NCBI GenBank assembly: GCA_000226015.1
Contig: JH153385.1
Coordinates: 107,274 to 152,435, forward strand
DNA length: 45,162 nt
From: Mnemiopsis leidyi
Taxonomy: Eukaryota; Ctenophora; Tentaculata; Lobata; Bolinopsidae
Reading direction: 5' to 3'
In this document: positions 34,901 through 44,883 of the stretch, piece after piece
Position numbering within the stretch: the stretch's first letter is position 1
Layout: each line of letters begins with the position of its first letter
Program-made: the position numbers and the translations under genes
The notes under the pieces: model-generated
The model's database searches: none
What the model was told of the DNA's origin: nothing
The model's input: the letters and a program-made list of their open reading frames with translations, nothing else

Positions 34901-37900
34901 TTACTAATAGTCCTCCATTTTCAACTCAAAGCATCTTGCCATGAAGGCCATTAAACCCTCTACCAATATTTACTACCAGTTTATACAAGCATCATCACAT
35001 TTTGGTGATCGGTCGTGCATGCATTCTTTAAATCGTCTCCAATGGTTTGAACCTACGTGATAGCAGCTATTGAATGGCTGAAACTGAGGCTTTAACTACT
35101 TGCGCTACGCGGCAGACATATCAAGTCTAAACTTAATGCTTGATTATATGAAGCTTCGTTGGTAAATGGTAAAATTGTTTGATTTGTTTGATTTGAATGA
35201 GTTATTATGCAGCATAAAATTCTATGCGCATCCCTGCTTTTATTTCTTATACATGTTTAGATTGTGCAGACTGCAGGGCAAATCCCACATACGTCATACG
35301 TCAAAATACTTATTTTGTAAGTTTTAGTAATCTGAAGGGTTTTAGAACCTGATGAAATTTACTAATCATAATACGAAGATTTTAATTTCATACGACGTTT
35401 TTCACATTTGAAAATATATTTGCCGGTATAACATCCCGTCATGACCTGTGAACTTTGCTAGATGTTCTGGTATTTTCGCGTGACCCGTCTTGTACTCTTA
35501 CAACTCTTTTTCAACCTAACACAGGGGTTAAAAAGTCAAGAAAGTACTTGCAGCTATTCACAAAGGATAATGGGACTATGTCTAACTCTATCATATTGGC
35601 AGATGGGCTAATTCATCTGTCCATTAGTTACATGAAGTGTTGGCGTCCTTTTCGGCTATCGAATTTTAGGGTCTTAGTCGGTTACTGTACTTTAAATACA
35701 AAGCTACATTTTGCTTCATCAAACGTATATTGTGGGTATAAAAATCAAAAGTTCAATACATCTTTATTTCCATAATTTAAGATAAGAAGATCAGTTCATT
35801 AATAACTTAAATATAAAACCTAACGAAACGGTTTCTAACTCCATAAAATTGAAAGTTTTCTCCGACCGCCGTTCCAAGCAAAGTGTTCTTACTTTCTTCT
35901 AGCAGAGTCCTTGACGCTGGAGAAATGCCGTTTTATCTTCACGTAAAGGGTAACTTGCCATATAACAAAGACCACCAAACTCGGCAAAGTAGCTCCAATG
36001 ACTCCTGCTATGATCATCTCATATCCTTTAAACCCATGCTGCAGAGTTGTTCAGTTACCGTAAATCCAGGTAACCATGGTTCAACAGTTTACCACAATAT
36101 TGATCTCGTAGTCTTATGGGTAAAATTTCAACAGTATCTTCAGTTTCATATTCCAGGCGGGAAAGTCGTCAGCCACAGCCTGCCAGCCTCAACTTAGCTT
36201 CTTAGCGAGATCTTAACTTCATCAATGACCAAGAGTAGGTATCAACGTGAATGTTCTCGACGTTCCTCAATGGTCCGGTGCGTGTCTAGACTCTAGTAAA
36301 CAGGGCGAAACACACTCAAAGCCCAGCAAAGAACTTCAGTCTGCAAAATACTCCTTCACAAAATCGAAGTAGCGTCGGATCTTCATGTACATAACGACTT
36401 GGTAGATAACACAGCAACACAGCGCAGGGGAAAAGAAGCCGAGGATCGCCAGCATGATCGTTTCATTAAATTGCCAAGAAAACTGCGATAGTGGCAATTA
36501 TAGCCTGCATCAGTCTTTTTTGATACTTTTCATAAAAGTTTGATTTAAAACGCAGCTGCAAACGACAAAAACAATCGAAGACTGCTGGTTCGCCAAATTT
36601 CGTGCACAGCCAACTGATTTGAAAAATTCGATTTAAAAAGCCTATAACTCTATAAGCATAAGAAAAACTGCACTTAAAATAATGTCCTAGTTGCATACAA
36701 TAAATAAAACCATGATCCTCTGACGAAGACATGATAAGTTTCCTATAAAGTGTCTTTAATAGGAAATTTTGAATGGGAGTTGATCGTAGAAGACTCCGCG
36801 ATGAATGCGAAAGTAGAGCAGTGACATATAGATAACTATTGAGCAGAGGGTAGGACAAACAAGCCCCATAATCCCCGCGAATACCATCATAGCTATGTGC
36901 CAGTGCTGAAAAGTGTGCTGTAAAAACCAGCGCAGCAGGTGAAATGATGGAATGTTTGTATAATATAGCATTGGCAGCAAATGTCTCCTCAGCGTTACAG
37001 AAATCTACAGGACATATTTTGTGATCATAAAAAAGTAAAAGTTACAAAGCATATTATGAGGCTTAAAAGCGTTTAGCGTGCATTGCCATAGTGATTAGTG
37101 ACTGACCTTATCTGCACACCACACAACGGAATCAATAAGAACTTCATAGGCAACTTTCTCAGGAGATTCAGGATCATTCGTAATTCCTATGTAGAACTTA
37201 ACCACACAATTTGTTTCGTTATCATTGTTTTCAGCACAGTTCATCAGCTGAAATAACACTATTTAGCTGAAAAATCAATTCATCTATATTATATAAGCTG
37301 TAAAAAGGGATTAAAATCCTGTAAACTTCAGTTTAACTCTAAACAGATATAAAGCTTCATTTCATAACATGGAAAACTAATAGGTGCTAATTTGATTTTG
37401 TGCTACAAATCAAATAAAAACATACCTGGAAGTTGCTAGACAGCTGCATGTCCTGAAGAAACGTCTCGGCGTCCTCTAATAGCCTGTATTTGTTAGTGTC
37501 TATGTCTGGACTGTTACAGTAGTGTCCACACGATTCCCCACTATCCGCATCCAACCTATATATAGTAAAATGTAGTGTCCACACGATTCCCCACTATCCG
37601 CATCCAACCTATTTATAGTAAAATAGTAGTGTCCACACGATTCCCCACTATCCGCATCCAACATATTTATAGTAAAAATGTAGTGTCCACACGATTCCCC
37701 ACTATCCGCATCCAACCTATATATAGTAAAATGTAGTGTCCACACGATTCCCCACTATCCGCATCCAACCTATATATAGTAAAATGTAGTGTCCACACGA
37801 TTCCCCACTATCCGCATCCAACCTATATATAGTAAAAATGTCCAATTATTGGCTTTAATGAATGGCATTACTTTCAAACTTTGAATTTTGTATGGAAGAA

Positions 37901-40900
37901 TTGACAGTATATATTTAGTATGAAAATAAGCAGGATGATCGAATTGTCATATATTTCTTTTATCATAAAAGCTAAAATCTTTAAATTTGAGAAAACAATA
38001 AAGCAAATTTTATGCACCACGTGGGTGCCCAAGGACGGAGGCGAAAAATGGGTTTCTGACCAATCGATTCTCTTGTAGAGCACTGATCAGTGAAGCTAAC
38101 AAATCATTGAGCTTACCTCAAAGTTCTACAAAGAACACAATCTACATGAGTCTGACAATTTAGTGGTCCACACAGGTCGCATATCTGACAATACTTTCCC
38201 CTGTGATAGTAACGAGTTGAGTGATGTATAAGTAAGTAGAGAAAACCTAAAATCTTTCCCATTTTATTGGTGGGATGACTGTGACTTACCAAGATTACGT
38301 TGCATGACATCTATAGGGGCAGTCGTGATTGTAGTGGAAACCCTCTGTTAATGATATTTGAAAAACTAGAAGCACTGAATTTGACTGAAGAATTAGGAAA
38401 TGACTGCTTGTCGGTACTCTGACATAATATACCTGTGTTTGGGGCTGCATTGACACTTCCCACAGACACATTCCCCTGCTCCGGAACACACAACTCCATC
38501 CTCTGCAGCGACATATGGTATTGTTTATGTGAAAGAGTAACAAACACGAAGCGTTAAACAATAAATTTATTATTTTAAATCGTGTAATTAAAGTTTATTG
38601 TTTAACGCTTATTTAAACTTGTAGTTTGCTAAATTGTAAATGCAACATATGCTAAACGAGCAAAAAAGTGAAGACACTTACCGTCCTTACATTGCTCGTC
38701 ACTAACAGCACAATCACAGGCTGGGCCAGCCACAAGAACTTCAGACTTGGGTACTCCAAGTGAGGTGACGTTACAGTTACATTTACCACAGTCACAGAAA
38801 CCTTCTCCCGAGCACACCTGAGATGAGAGGATGTAACGTGACACATCTTTAGTAGTTATATCACTGAAAATCCTAAGAATGAGTTATAACAAGTTAAATC
38901 ATTTCCCAACAAAGTTTGGCCGTAAAGACTTTTGGTAAACACAATCTCTCGCCTTAAAACCATTCAGCAAGGCCAAGCAGGTCATGGTCTAGCAAATGAA
39001 AGAAAACTACAAACCTTTCCATTTCCTCCCTTAGGACATTCGAAGTTGTTGCACTCACAAAAATCCCCATACTCTACATAAGGACGTGAAGTTCCAGGAG
39101 GGGTTTCTGGTTGGCGACACAGACACTTTCCACACTCACATCTACCCCTAGAACTGCATACCTGGGCACAGAATCAATATGGATATTATTGATTTGAGCT
39201 TCGTATCAGTACTGGTATGTTCTTTTTGAGAAAAAATTTCTTTTGTCTTTTGTTAAATTTGCAAGTAATAACCTGTTTATGTCAATTGAGATTATCATTA
39301 AGGTAGGCTTTAAAAATCAAAGAATTTGTATTATTATGTTTACGCTTCATGTATACATTTTTTGTCTATTTCATGACAGCTTCGGATCAAATCTAAGCCT
39401 AAGAGAAAATCTTTTGTTAGCACCTGTTCTGCCGAAGAAACAGAAGCTAACGAACTTGTTCTGAACATTTTCTTCAAAATAGAGGAGTCTTTAGGGGTAC
39501 ATTTGTCAAGATTATCTTTATTTTCTGGAGCTCCAATGCTACAGTTACAATTGTCTCCATAAAAACCCTGTTTGCAATTTAAGGATCGTTAAGTTTATCA
39601 ATTAAAGGCTTTTGAAAAACATCTGTATTTACCGAGATTTGAAACAAAGTTAAAAAAATAACATTTTGAGTTGTTACCTCAAGACAGTGACACGCCCCGC
39701 AAACAAGATGACCGTTGTTCATACACAGATCGTCAAACTTTCTGACCTCACATTCACATTTACACTGCGTAGTTACTTCAACCAGAATAGTAGAAAAACC
39801 TGAGAGGAAATCAGGAGAAACATTGTGACATGTTTATTGTTTAATTTGCTTGGTCGTCAAGAAACGACGATAAGCAACAATACCGCTAGTCTGCTTTTAA
39901 AACATTCCCGACGACAGTATTAAACCTAATGACCAGAGATCACATCATGATCTTTGTTATAAATAAAGAATTTAAGTATCTTCATCATGACAAATTTGAT
40001 CACGTCATGATCTTTGTTATGAATAAAGAATGTAAGCATCCTTATCATGACACATTTGATCACGTCATGATCTTTGTTATGAATAAAGAATGTAAGCATC
40101 TTTATCATGACACATTTGATCACGTCATGATCTTTGTTATGAATAAAGAATGTAAGCATCTTTATCATGACACATTTGATTACGTCATGATCTTTTTTAT
40201 GAATAAAGAATGTAAGCATCTTTATCATGACACATTAGATCACATCATGATCTTTGTTATATATTATATATATTATATATTATATATTATGTTATATATT
40301 ATATATTATGAATAAAGTATGTTAGCATCTTCATCAAGACAAATAACATCACGTCATCTCTGATGGAATTTTATATACCCTACCCCGGTGTTGATTGTTT
40401 GAAAAAATTGCACAACTTTCTTAAATGCGGTGGTTAAAAGCTTTCCTTTATACGTTTTTCAATCAAAATTATAAACCAGTGCAGATTGAAACCAATTTTC
40501 CAAATCTTGGCTTCAACGACGACCTTACTAGTTAAGTAAAAGTGACTGACATCCCCCCTCCGAACGGGACTCTACTCAGCGGAATAAATGTCTTAATTTG
40601 CCTAGAATTTTCCGGCGCCCATTTCCCATTGCTTTTCAAATACGATTTCGTTGATTCAATTTCCTAAATATAAATTTAGCTAATGGCAAGCAGCGCAGCC
40701 AGTTTTGAATACCTTACTCGGGAATATTACGGCGGTTTTATCAACGACCGGAAATATATAGTTCGTGAAGAATCTGGCGAAATCGCCCTTAACCCACTAC
40801 TTTACTCCAGTCATGATAATCCCGAGTATATTGCATCCTCCCACTCGATTCGAAGTATTTGTTAACCTGTTCAATTCTGTTCTATTAGGACTGATTTACT

Positions 40901-43900
40901 GATGAACATCTTTACTACAAGCTTGACACGGTGCTATGAGTCTCTGATTGATGCCCAATTTCCATTAATCTAACTAAATACCCATGTGATTCACTTCTCT
41001 CGGTTCAATAGAAACAATTAAGTAATTTTTTAATTGACATGTGTCTGAGATCAAAATTCAAATTTTTCTTATGACAAGAGAGCGAAAACCGAAAGAAAAT
41101 AATTTTCCGTCAATCACTGCATGTATCGAACTTTTTTTAACAGGAAATCCAGTAATCGCAAACTTTTAACCGAAAAAAGTGACTTTTCTTGATCAGATTC
41201 TGTAACTAAGTTAAAATGCTTTGTGTTGCTATATTACCTGTCACGACAATAGGTATTGTCAATTTTTCTGGTGTGTTAGCCGTACAGTCGTCGAAGGAAA
41301 ACGTTATCTGAAATTACTTTCGTAACTACGTCGTACGACAAAGGATAATTCTCATAGGAAGTACTAATTTCTAAACCCTTGAGTCTGATTGGGGATAATC
41401 TAAAAAGATTTGAGGTGTTAGAAAACTCACATTGAATCTAACGGTCTGATCGTATTTAACTCCCCCACAAGCGTGGGAGCCTATTTTTTGGTTACAAAGG
41501 GGTTCGATCTTGACATGGACCCCAAGAGCATCTAGGACAACTGCAGAAACGGTTACGTTACAAAACAAGCAAACGTGTGTATAATAAAGTACATAATTCT
41601 GCATATATGTTTTATAAAGTCTAAATATGTTAGAATGTATAAGGGCAGAATTCAATTTGATATTGAAAACTGCTGATAGCTTCCAGAAGTAGTTTTTACA
41701 AAACAGGAACAGTGATGCATTACCAAGGTTTATTGTGGTTGTAATTCTGTTTAGAGACGCTCTCACAACATCAACAAGATTCGAACCATCTTCAGAAAGT
41801 TGTCCTAAAACATAATAGGAGGTCAGGATTTAATTACATTTAATACATTTAACGTATCTTTTTCTCATGACTATGTAACCAAAACGTTAACCTAGGATGA
41901 CATTTACTCACCCACACTAGAAAGCTGGGTGAGATGATCTGATATTTGCTTGTACAGATCCAAAACCCTCTCTCCAACAGCAAATATTGGAATTATATCG
42001 TTTTCTATCAGTTTCCTGTTCACCTAAAAATCATAAATCATAAATTTCGCAAGTCGATGCCGGATGGAAAAGTTTTGGTACTAGAATTATAAACCTCATG
42101 ATTATATATGAAGTAAACGCAGTCGGCTTAAATCTTGGATTTTGTCTCTCCCCCGGTTTATACTTTACAGTCCAATCTTACATAAATCTGACCTGCTCAA
42201 TAGAGGGGTAGTCCATGTCCAGACTTTTGGAGTAATGACCTGGAAACTGGACTCCAGTATGACAGTTACCATCGTTTGGGGTGAAAATACCAGCCAGGCG
42301 ACCATCCCCGGCTATATGGGACCCTTGATCGGTCATGAAGATAACAATCTTCCGGGAATTATTTCTAAACCCTGCAAATAATTTTAACTTATGAACTTAG
42401 ATTGTTAATAAGGCATCAGCATCGTAGAATGGTGTTTTATAATTCTAAAAGTATGATTACAACCATTTAAAGCTTACCAAATTGATTATAACAAGCTGCA
42501 ACTTGCATAAGAGCGTCAAAGCCGCCTTCGTCTTTGTCAATGTTCCCACTTACATTTAGCTTATCGAGTGTTCTACAAATTATTGGAGGAGGAGGGGATA
42601 AATGATTGTTGAAAAAACTTTCATCTGTTAAAATATTTCAATTGTTAATACTTTAATACGGTTACGATTCATTTAGTTTGACTTAGTACTGAAAATTGAA
42701 AGATTTCCTATAATTTAAGTAACTTTTATCGAAAATTAACTGAGCTAGTAAGGAATGAATAGATGAAAAAACGAAAAAGAAAGAGGGTGAAATGTTTGAC
42801 CTACTCTGTAAAATCTGACAGCTGGTTAGACATGTCCATTTCGTTTCTGAATGAGTATGCCGGTTTGCAAACGGGCTGAGCCTGGAGCAAAACAAATTGT
42901 TCTTATTCATGAAAATAAAATAGAGTTGTTTCAGCAAATGTGATGAAAGTATTACATTAATTAAGGTCGCAGGATTAGGATAGCCACAGCAATTAGAATT
43001 ATGGATTTTGATAAATATCTTTTGATATGTTCAAACATTCGCAGAACAGAAAAATGATCTTAACTTTACGTTTTCACTTCCAGGATCCGCACAGGGGTCG
43101 GATATTCTGAACTTGTCCGTATACGAATAGGGCAAAGTTACTTTATCAACAAATGTTCCCAGCCCTGTAACAAAATGATATCGTTGGACTACATCGGTCA
43201 ATATTTGCATCTATATAGGTTCTGTTAAAACGATATTGGGCAACATCATCAGGAAATCTTGACATCTAAAATGCTAAATCATTATATAAATCTCAAATAA
43301 TTCCTAACCAAAAAAACATGATTAACATTAACAAAATCACTAGCAAATTTGGGGCTGTAAGCAAGCAAACGCAGAGCTACAGGATCTTCTCAGACCAGGG
43401 CCTTGCAGTAGCTGAGTGGTTATAGCGAAATTCTGGATAACTGGAGGTCGTAGGTTTTATTTCCACTTCAGTCACCAGCGATTTAATTTCCTACCGGTCC
43501 TCTAAATGATGCATATGCAGATTCTTTAGCTTTGCGTTTGCTTTCCCACAACCCCCGATTTACATTATCACAGACACCCTGGTAGCAAGTTGGCTTAATA
43601 TGGCAGTGCTGTATTTTGTAAAAAACGCTTGGTCTATGCTTTCGACAACATTTACAAAATCATAAGCAGATATACTGGGCTTGAGAAGATACATTGACTT
43701 AGCAAAGTGCAAACCATTGCTACAAACTGACTATTGGCAATTGGCATACCGATGAGAAAATCCTGAGAAACAAGCTTGAACTCCTCAGTTAGATTAGATG
43801 CCAATTTGCGTAGATTTTGTAGATCGTCCAGCATGCTGTAGGAAAATTTTTTTAAGATAGTTAGCATTGTAAATCAACTACTCAAGGCTCAACTATTATA

Positions 43901-44883
43901 ATGAATTAACATTAAAATTTCATCAAAGATACATTAGGAAAATTTAACCTGAAGGAAAAGTCCATGAGATAGTAAGTGTCGATGGGGTAACTACTTTGAG
44001 GACGTACTTCAATAGTTTGTGTTATTGACATCTTAGGACGCAGATGTACATCTATTTGTTGAGGAAAGACCTGAGATTTTGAGAAGTCAATACTAAGAAA
44101 TATAAGAATATATAGATAAGTAGATATTAGAAAAATGGAGCCAAAATAATTGACTGTCTTTAAAGTGGCCACACAATTATTGCAAGATTATACTTTTACT
44201 AAGTTGTAAGATTTCAAAATTAATGTGCTAATGTGCAGGATTTCAGTATTTCATCTAAGCCTTTGACAACTAAAATTTGTCGATTAGCTAAGTGCTTACA
44301 AAACATACTTGCACAGTCTTATCAAGAGGAAGCCCACCAGTAATCTTTACAGTGCTTTCTGGATATTTTAAATCTTTACACTGGTTTTTGATGTAGAACG
44401 CACCCCGGGAGAAACACCTGGGTGTTGAAGTTCTAGTAACTAATTAGTAACCATAGATAATAAACATGGATATAAGATAGTAACCATGGAAAGTAAGTTG
44501 TAGCCAAGGAGAGTAACCAAAGTAGTAACCAAAGAGAGTAACCATGGAGAGAAACCATATGGAGAGTAAGCATATGAAGATTCACCTTGTTTCATGGCTA
44601 TAGTAACCATGAAAACAAACCATTGTGGATAGACAAGTCATAATGGTTACCAACAGTGACAATGACAGGTTGCCAATAGCCATTGAAAGTAAACTTGGTT
44701 ATTTAACAAGGCGAGTAAATCATATAACAAAAAAGGTAACCTTGTTTCCTCCCAGTCGATGTCAGCACACCAAGTACATTCAGGAAAAGTCTGGATACAG
44801 TCATCACAAGAGGTTTGTAAAGAACAAGAATCTTGGCACCATGCCAATGTCAACAGGGTCAGGAATATCAGTACTTCTCTCAT
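31786..44883 (-). CDS. Integrin beta subunit with four alternative transmembrane/tail cassettes
   Basis: Ectodomain exons in transcript order: 44741-44883, 44309-44417, 43949-44070, 43750-43835, 43070-43164, 42805-42875, 42478-42572, 42193-42371, 41912-42023, 41724-41804, 41431-41540, 41238-41307, 39678-39799, 39424-39567, 39015-39161, 38682-38817, 38433-38502, 38117-38200, 37426-37555, 37107-37247. All phases agree, giving 749 residues. Order: signal peptide (MREVLIFLTLLTLAWC), PSI domain (CTWCAD), betaI domain, hybrid domain, four cysteine-rich I-EGF modules, beta-tail ending VVWCADK. The betaI MIDAS is intact (YYLMDFSFSMLDDL) and the second metal-site loop reads GNIDKDEGG, with Asp for the usual Pro. 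The canonical end (32242-32387 plus 31786-31963) gives 856 residues in total. Three alternative single-exon ends are listed separately. It should pair with an alpha subunit at the cell surface as a matrix receptor. Confidence 0.95.
32242..32387 (-). CDS. Integrin beta canonical transmembrane exon (cassette 4)
   Basis: A phase-0 acceptor (TTTTTCAG) follows directly from the beta-tail exon ending CADK. The helix includes WMAIGIILGLLVPVVFSLVV. The juxtamembrane segment KLYTRYLDQQEYLKFEE keeps the Asp that forms the alpha-beta clasp and the E-Y-x-x-F-E motif. It ends in a strong donor (CA/GTAAGT) to the tail exon. Confidence 0.95.
32405..32515. repeat. ATAGTAATACT short tandem repeat
   Basis: About 100 bp of repeated ATAGTAATA/CTATAGTA units just upstream of the canonical transmembrane exon acceptor, in the intron. 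AT-rich and self-complementary. Confidence 0.85.
32880..33235 (+). mobile_element. LINE C-terminal fragment in an integrin intron
   Basis: The plus-strand frame reads LHWLDIRKRIIFKIALLAYK, then NGIAPKYLQDF, then YGDRSFSVIGPRLYNNLPLH. A one-base frame change follows, then SLASFKTSLKTYLF. This is the well-known C-terminal signature of non-LTR retrotransposons (HWLP-x-xxRI-x-FK, A-P-x-YL, FS-x-x-xPxLWNxLP). It is 5'-truncated with no RT catalytic core. It lies antisense to the integrin, in the long intron before the canonical tail. Confidence 0.88.
33240..34500. other. Integrin intron, no recognised gene
   Basis: AT-rich unique sequence between the LINE fragment and the 28-bp satellite. I looked on the minus strand for further transmembrane cassettes and found none with an acceptor, helix and stop in the pattern of those at 35889-36905. 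Confidence 0.5.
34540..34862. repeat. 28-bp minisatellite, about 11-12 copies
   Basis: Units around CTCTAGATTCTGCACCAGGT plus TAC(A/T)CAAC, with few substitutions and some shortened units. It is in the integrin intron between the short-tail cassettes and the canonical tail. Confidence 0.95.
35005..35116 (-). mobile_element. tRNA-derived SINE remnant
   Basis: On the minus strand an A-box-like TAGCGCAAGTAGTTAAAG and a B-box-like GTAGGTTCAAACC are spaced as in a tRNA head. No functional tRNA fold is evident. Confidence 0.55.
35763..35768 (-). terminator. Poly(A) signal for integrin cassette 3
   Basis: AATAAA on the minus strand, about 120 nt past the stop codon of the third short-tail cassette. 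This supports use of that exon as a real 3' end. Confidence 0.5.
35889..36038 (-). CDS. Integrin beta short-tail cassette 3 (49 codons + stop)
   Basis: An acceptor (CTCTGCAG) in phase 0, a hydrophobic helix (MIIAGVIGATLPSLVVFVIW), a basic short tail (YVKIKRHFSSVKDSARRK) and TAA at 35889. It aligns with cassettes 1 and 2 along its whole length, sharing G-x-x-x-P-x-L in the helix and Y-x-K-I-x-R after it. No NPxY/F, no E-Y-x-x-F-E clasp motif. An AATAAA lies 120 nt beyond the stop. Confidence 0.82.
   Translation of the reverse strand, partial: HGFKGYEMIIAGVIGATLPSLVVFVIWQVTLYVKIKRHFSSVKDSARRK
36336..36482 (-). CDS. Integrin beta short-tail cassette 2 (48 codons + stop)
   Basis: A phase-0 acceptor (CTATCGCAG), then a helix with three consecutive cysteines (LAILGFFSPALCCCVIYQVV), a tail YMKIRRYFDFVKEYFAD and TGA at 36336. 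It is the same design and nearly the same length as cassettes 1 and 3. The cysteines near the membrane face could be palmitoylated (inference). There is no talin or kindlin motif. Confidence 0.85.
   Translation of the reverse strand, partial: FSWQFNETIMLAILGFFSPALCCCVIYQVVMYMKIRRYFDFVKEYFAD
36756..36905 (-). CDS. Integrin beta short-tail cassette 1 (49 codons + stop)
   Basis: A phase-0 acceptor (CACACTTTTCAG) follows the exon at 37107-37247 by 201 nt, the shortest gap to any cassette. The helix is MMVFAGIMGLVCPTLCSIVI, followed by YMSLLYFRIHRG and VFYDQLPFKISY, with TAA at 36756. It is homologous to cassettes 2 and 3. It lacks NPxY/F and the acidic juxtamembrane segment. Confidence 0.85.
   Translation of the reverse strand, partial: HWHIAMMVFAGIMGLVCPTLCSIVIYMSLLYFRIHRGVFYDQLPFKISY
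37502..37840. repeat. 53/54-bp tandem repeat duplicating a splice acceptor and exon start
   Basis: Six copies with spacings 53, 54, 54, 53 and 53, measured at GTGTCCACACGATTCCCCAC. Read on the minus strand, each copy holds the intron end (ACTATATATAG or a near variant), the AG/G acceptor and the first 12 codons of the integrin exon 37426-37555 (LDADSGESCGHY). Only the copy nearest the exon body continues into the rest of the exon. Confidence 0.95.
39932..40260. repeat. 60-bp minisatellite, 5-6 copies
   Basis: Units of 60 bp contain CATGATCTTTGTTATGAATA followed by AAGAATGTAAGCATCTTTAT and a CATGACACATTTGATCACGT segment, over 90% alike. A TATATATTA stretch and one diverged copy follow at 40261-40340. 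Located in the integrin intron between the hybrid-domain and first EGF exons. It is open in both strands by chance. Confidence 0.95.
40380..41237. other. Integrin intron, no recognised gene
   Basis: Unique AT-rich sequence. The 60-codon plus-strand frame at 40683-40865 shows no recognised family and no splice-linked neighbours. Confidence 0.5.
43388..43480 (+). mobile_element. tRNA-derived SINE fragment
   Basis: An A box (TAGCTGAGTGGTTATAGCG) and a degenerate B box (GGTCGTAGGTTTTATTTCC) in tRNA-like spacing, in an intron of the integrin gene. The B box has lost the GGTTCGA core, so it is probably inactive. Confidence 0.6.
44430..44600. repeat. Degenerate AGTAACCATGGA repeat
   Basis: About ten imperfect copies of (A/G)AGTAACCA(T/A)(G/A)G in the first integrin intron. 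The same GTAACCATGG core appears in the 42-bp satellite at 23800-24155 and singly at 25043 and 36071, so it may come from one dispersed family. Confidence 0.55.

Noticed and set aside
36466-36858. 130-codon minus-strand open frame overlapping integrin cassette 1
   Set aside because: It is a different frame over the transmembrane exon with no family features. The phase-0 exon with acceptor and homologues explains the region.
38298-38342. Possible extra integrin exon reading GFHYNHDCPYRCH or VSTTITTAPIDVMQ
   Set aside because: It fits neither phase. Joining 38433 directly to 38200 gives the conserved CQCSPKHRGKYCQIC sequence with correct phase.
39926-40315. Open frames on both strands over the 60-bp repeat (MIFVMNKECKH and similar)
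   Set aside because: The period of 60 is a multiple of three without stops, so the frames are by-products of the tandem repeat.
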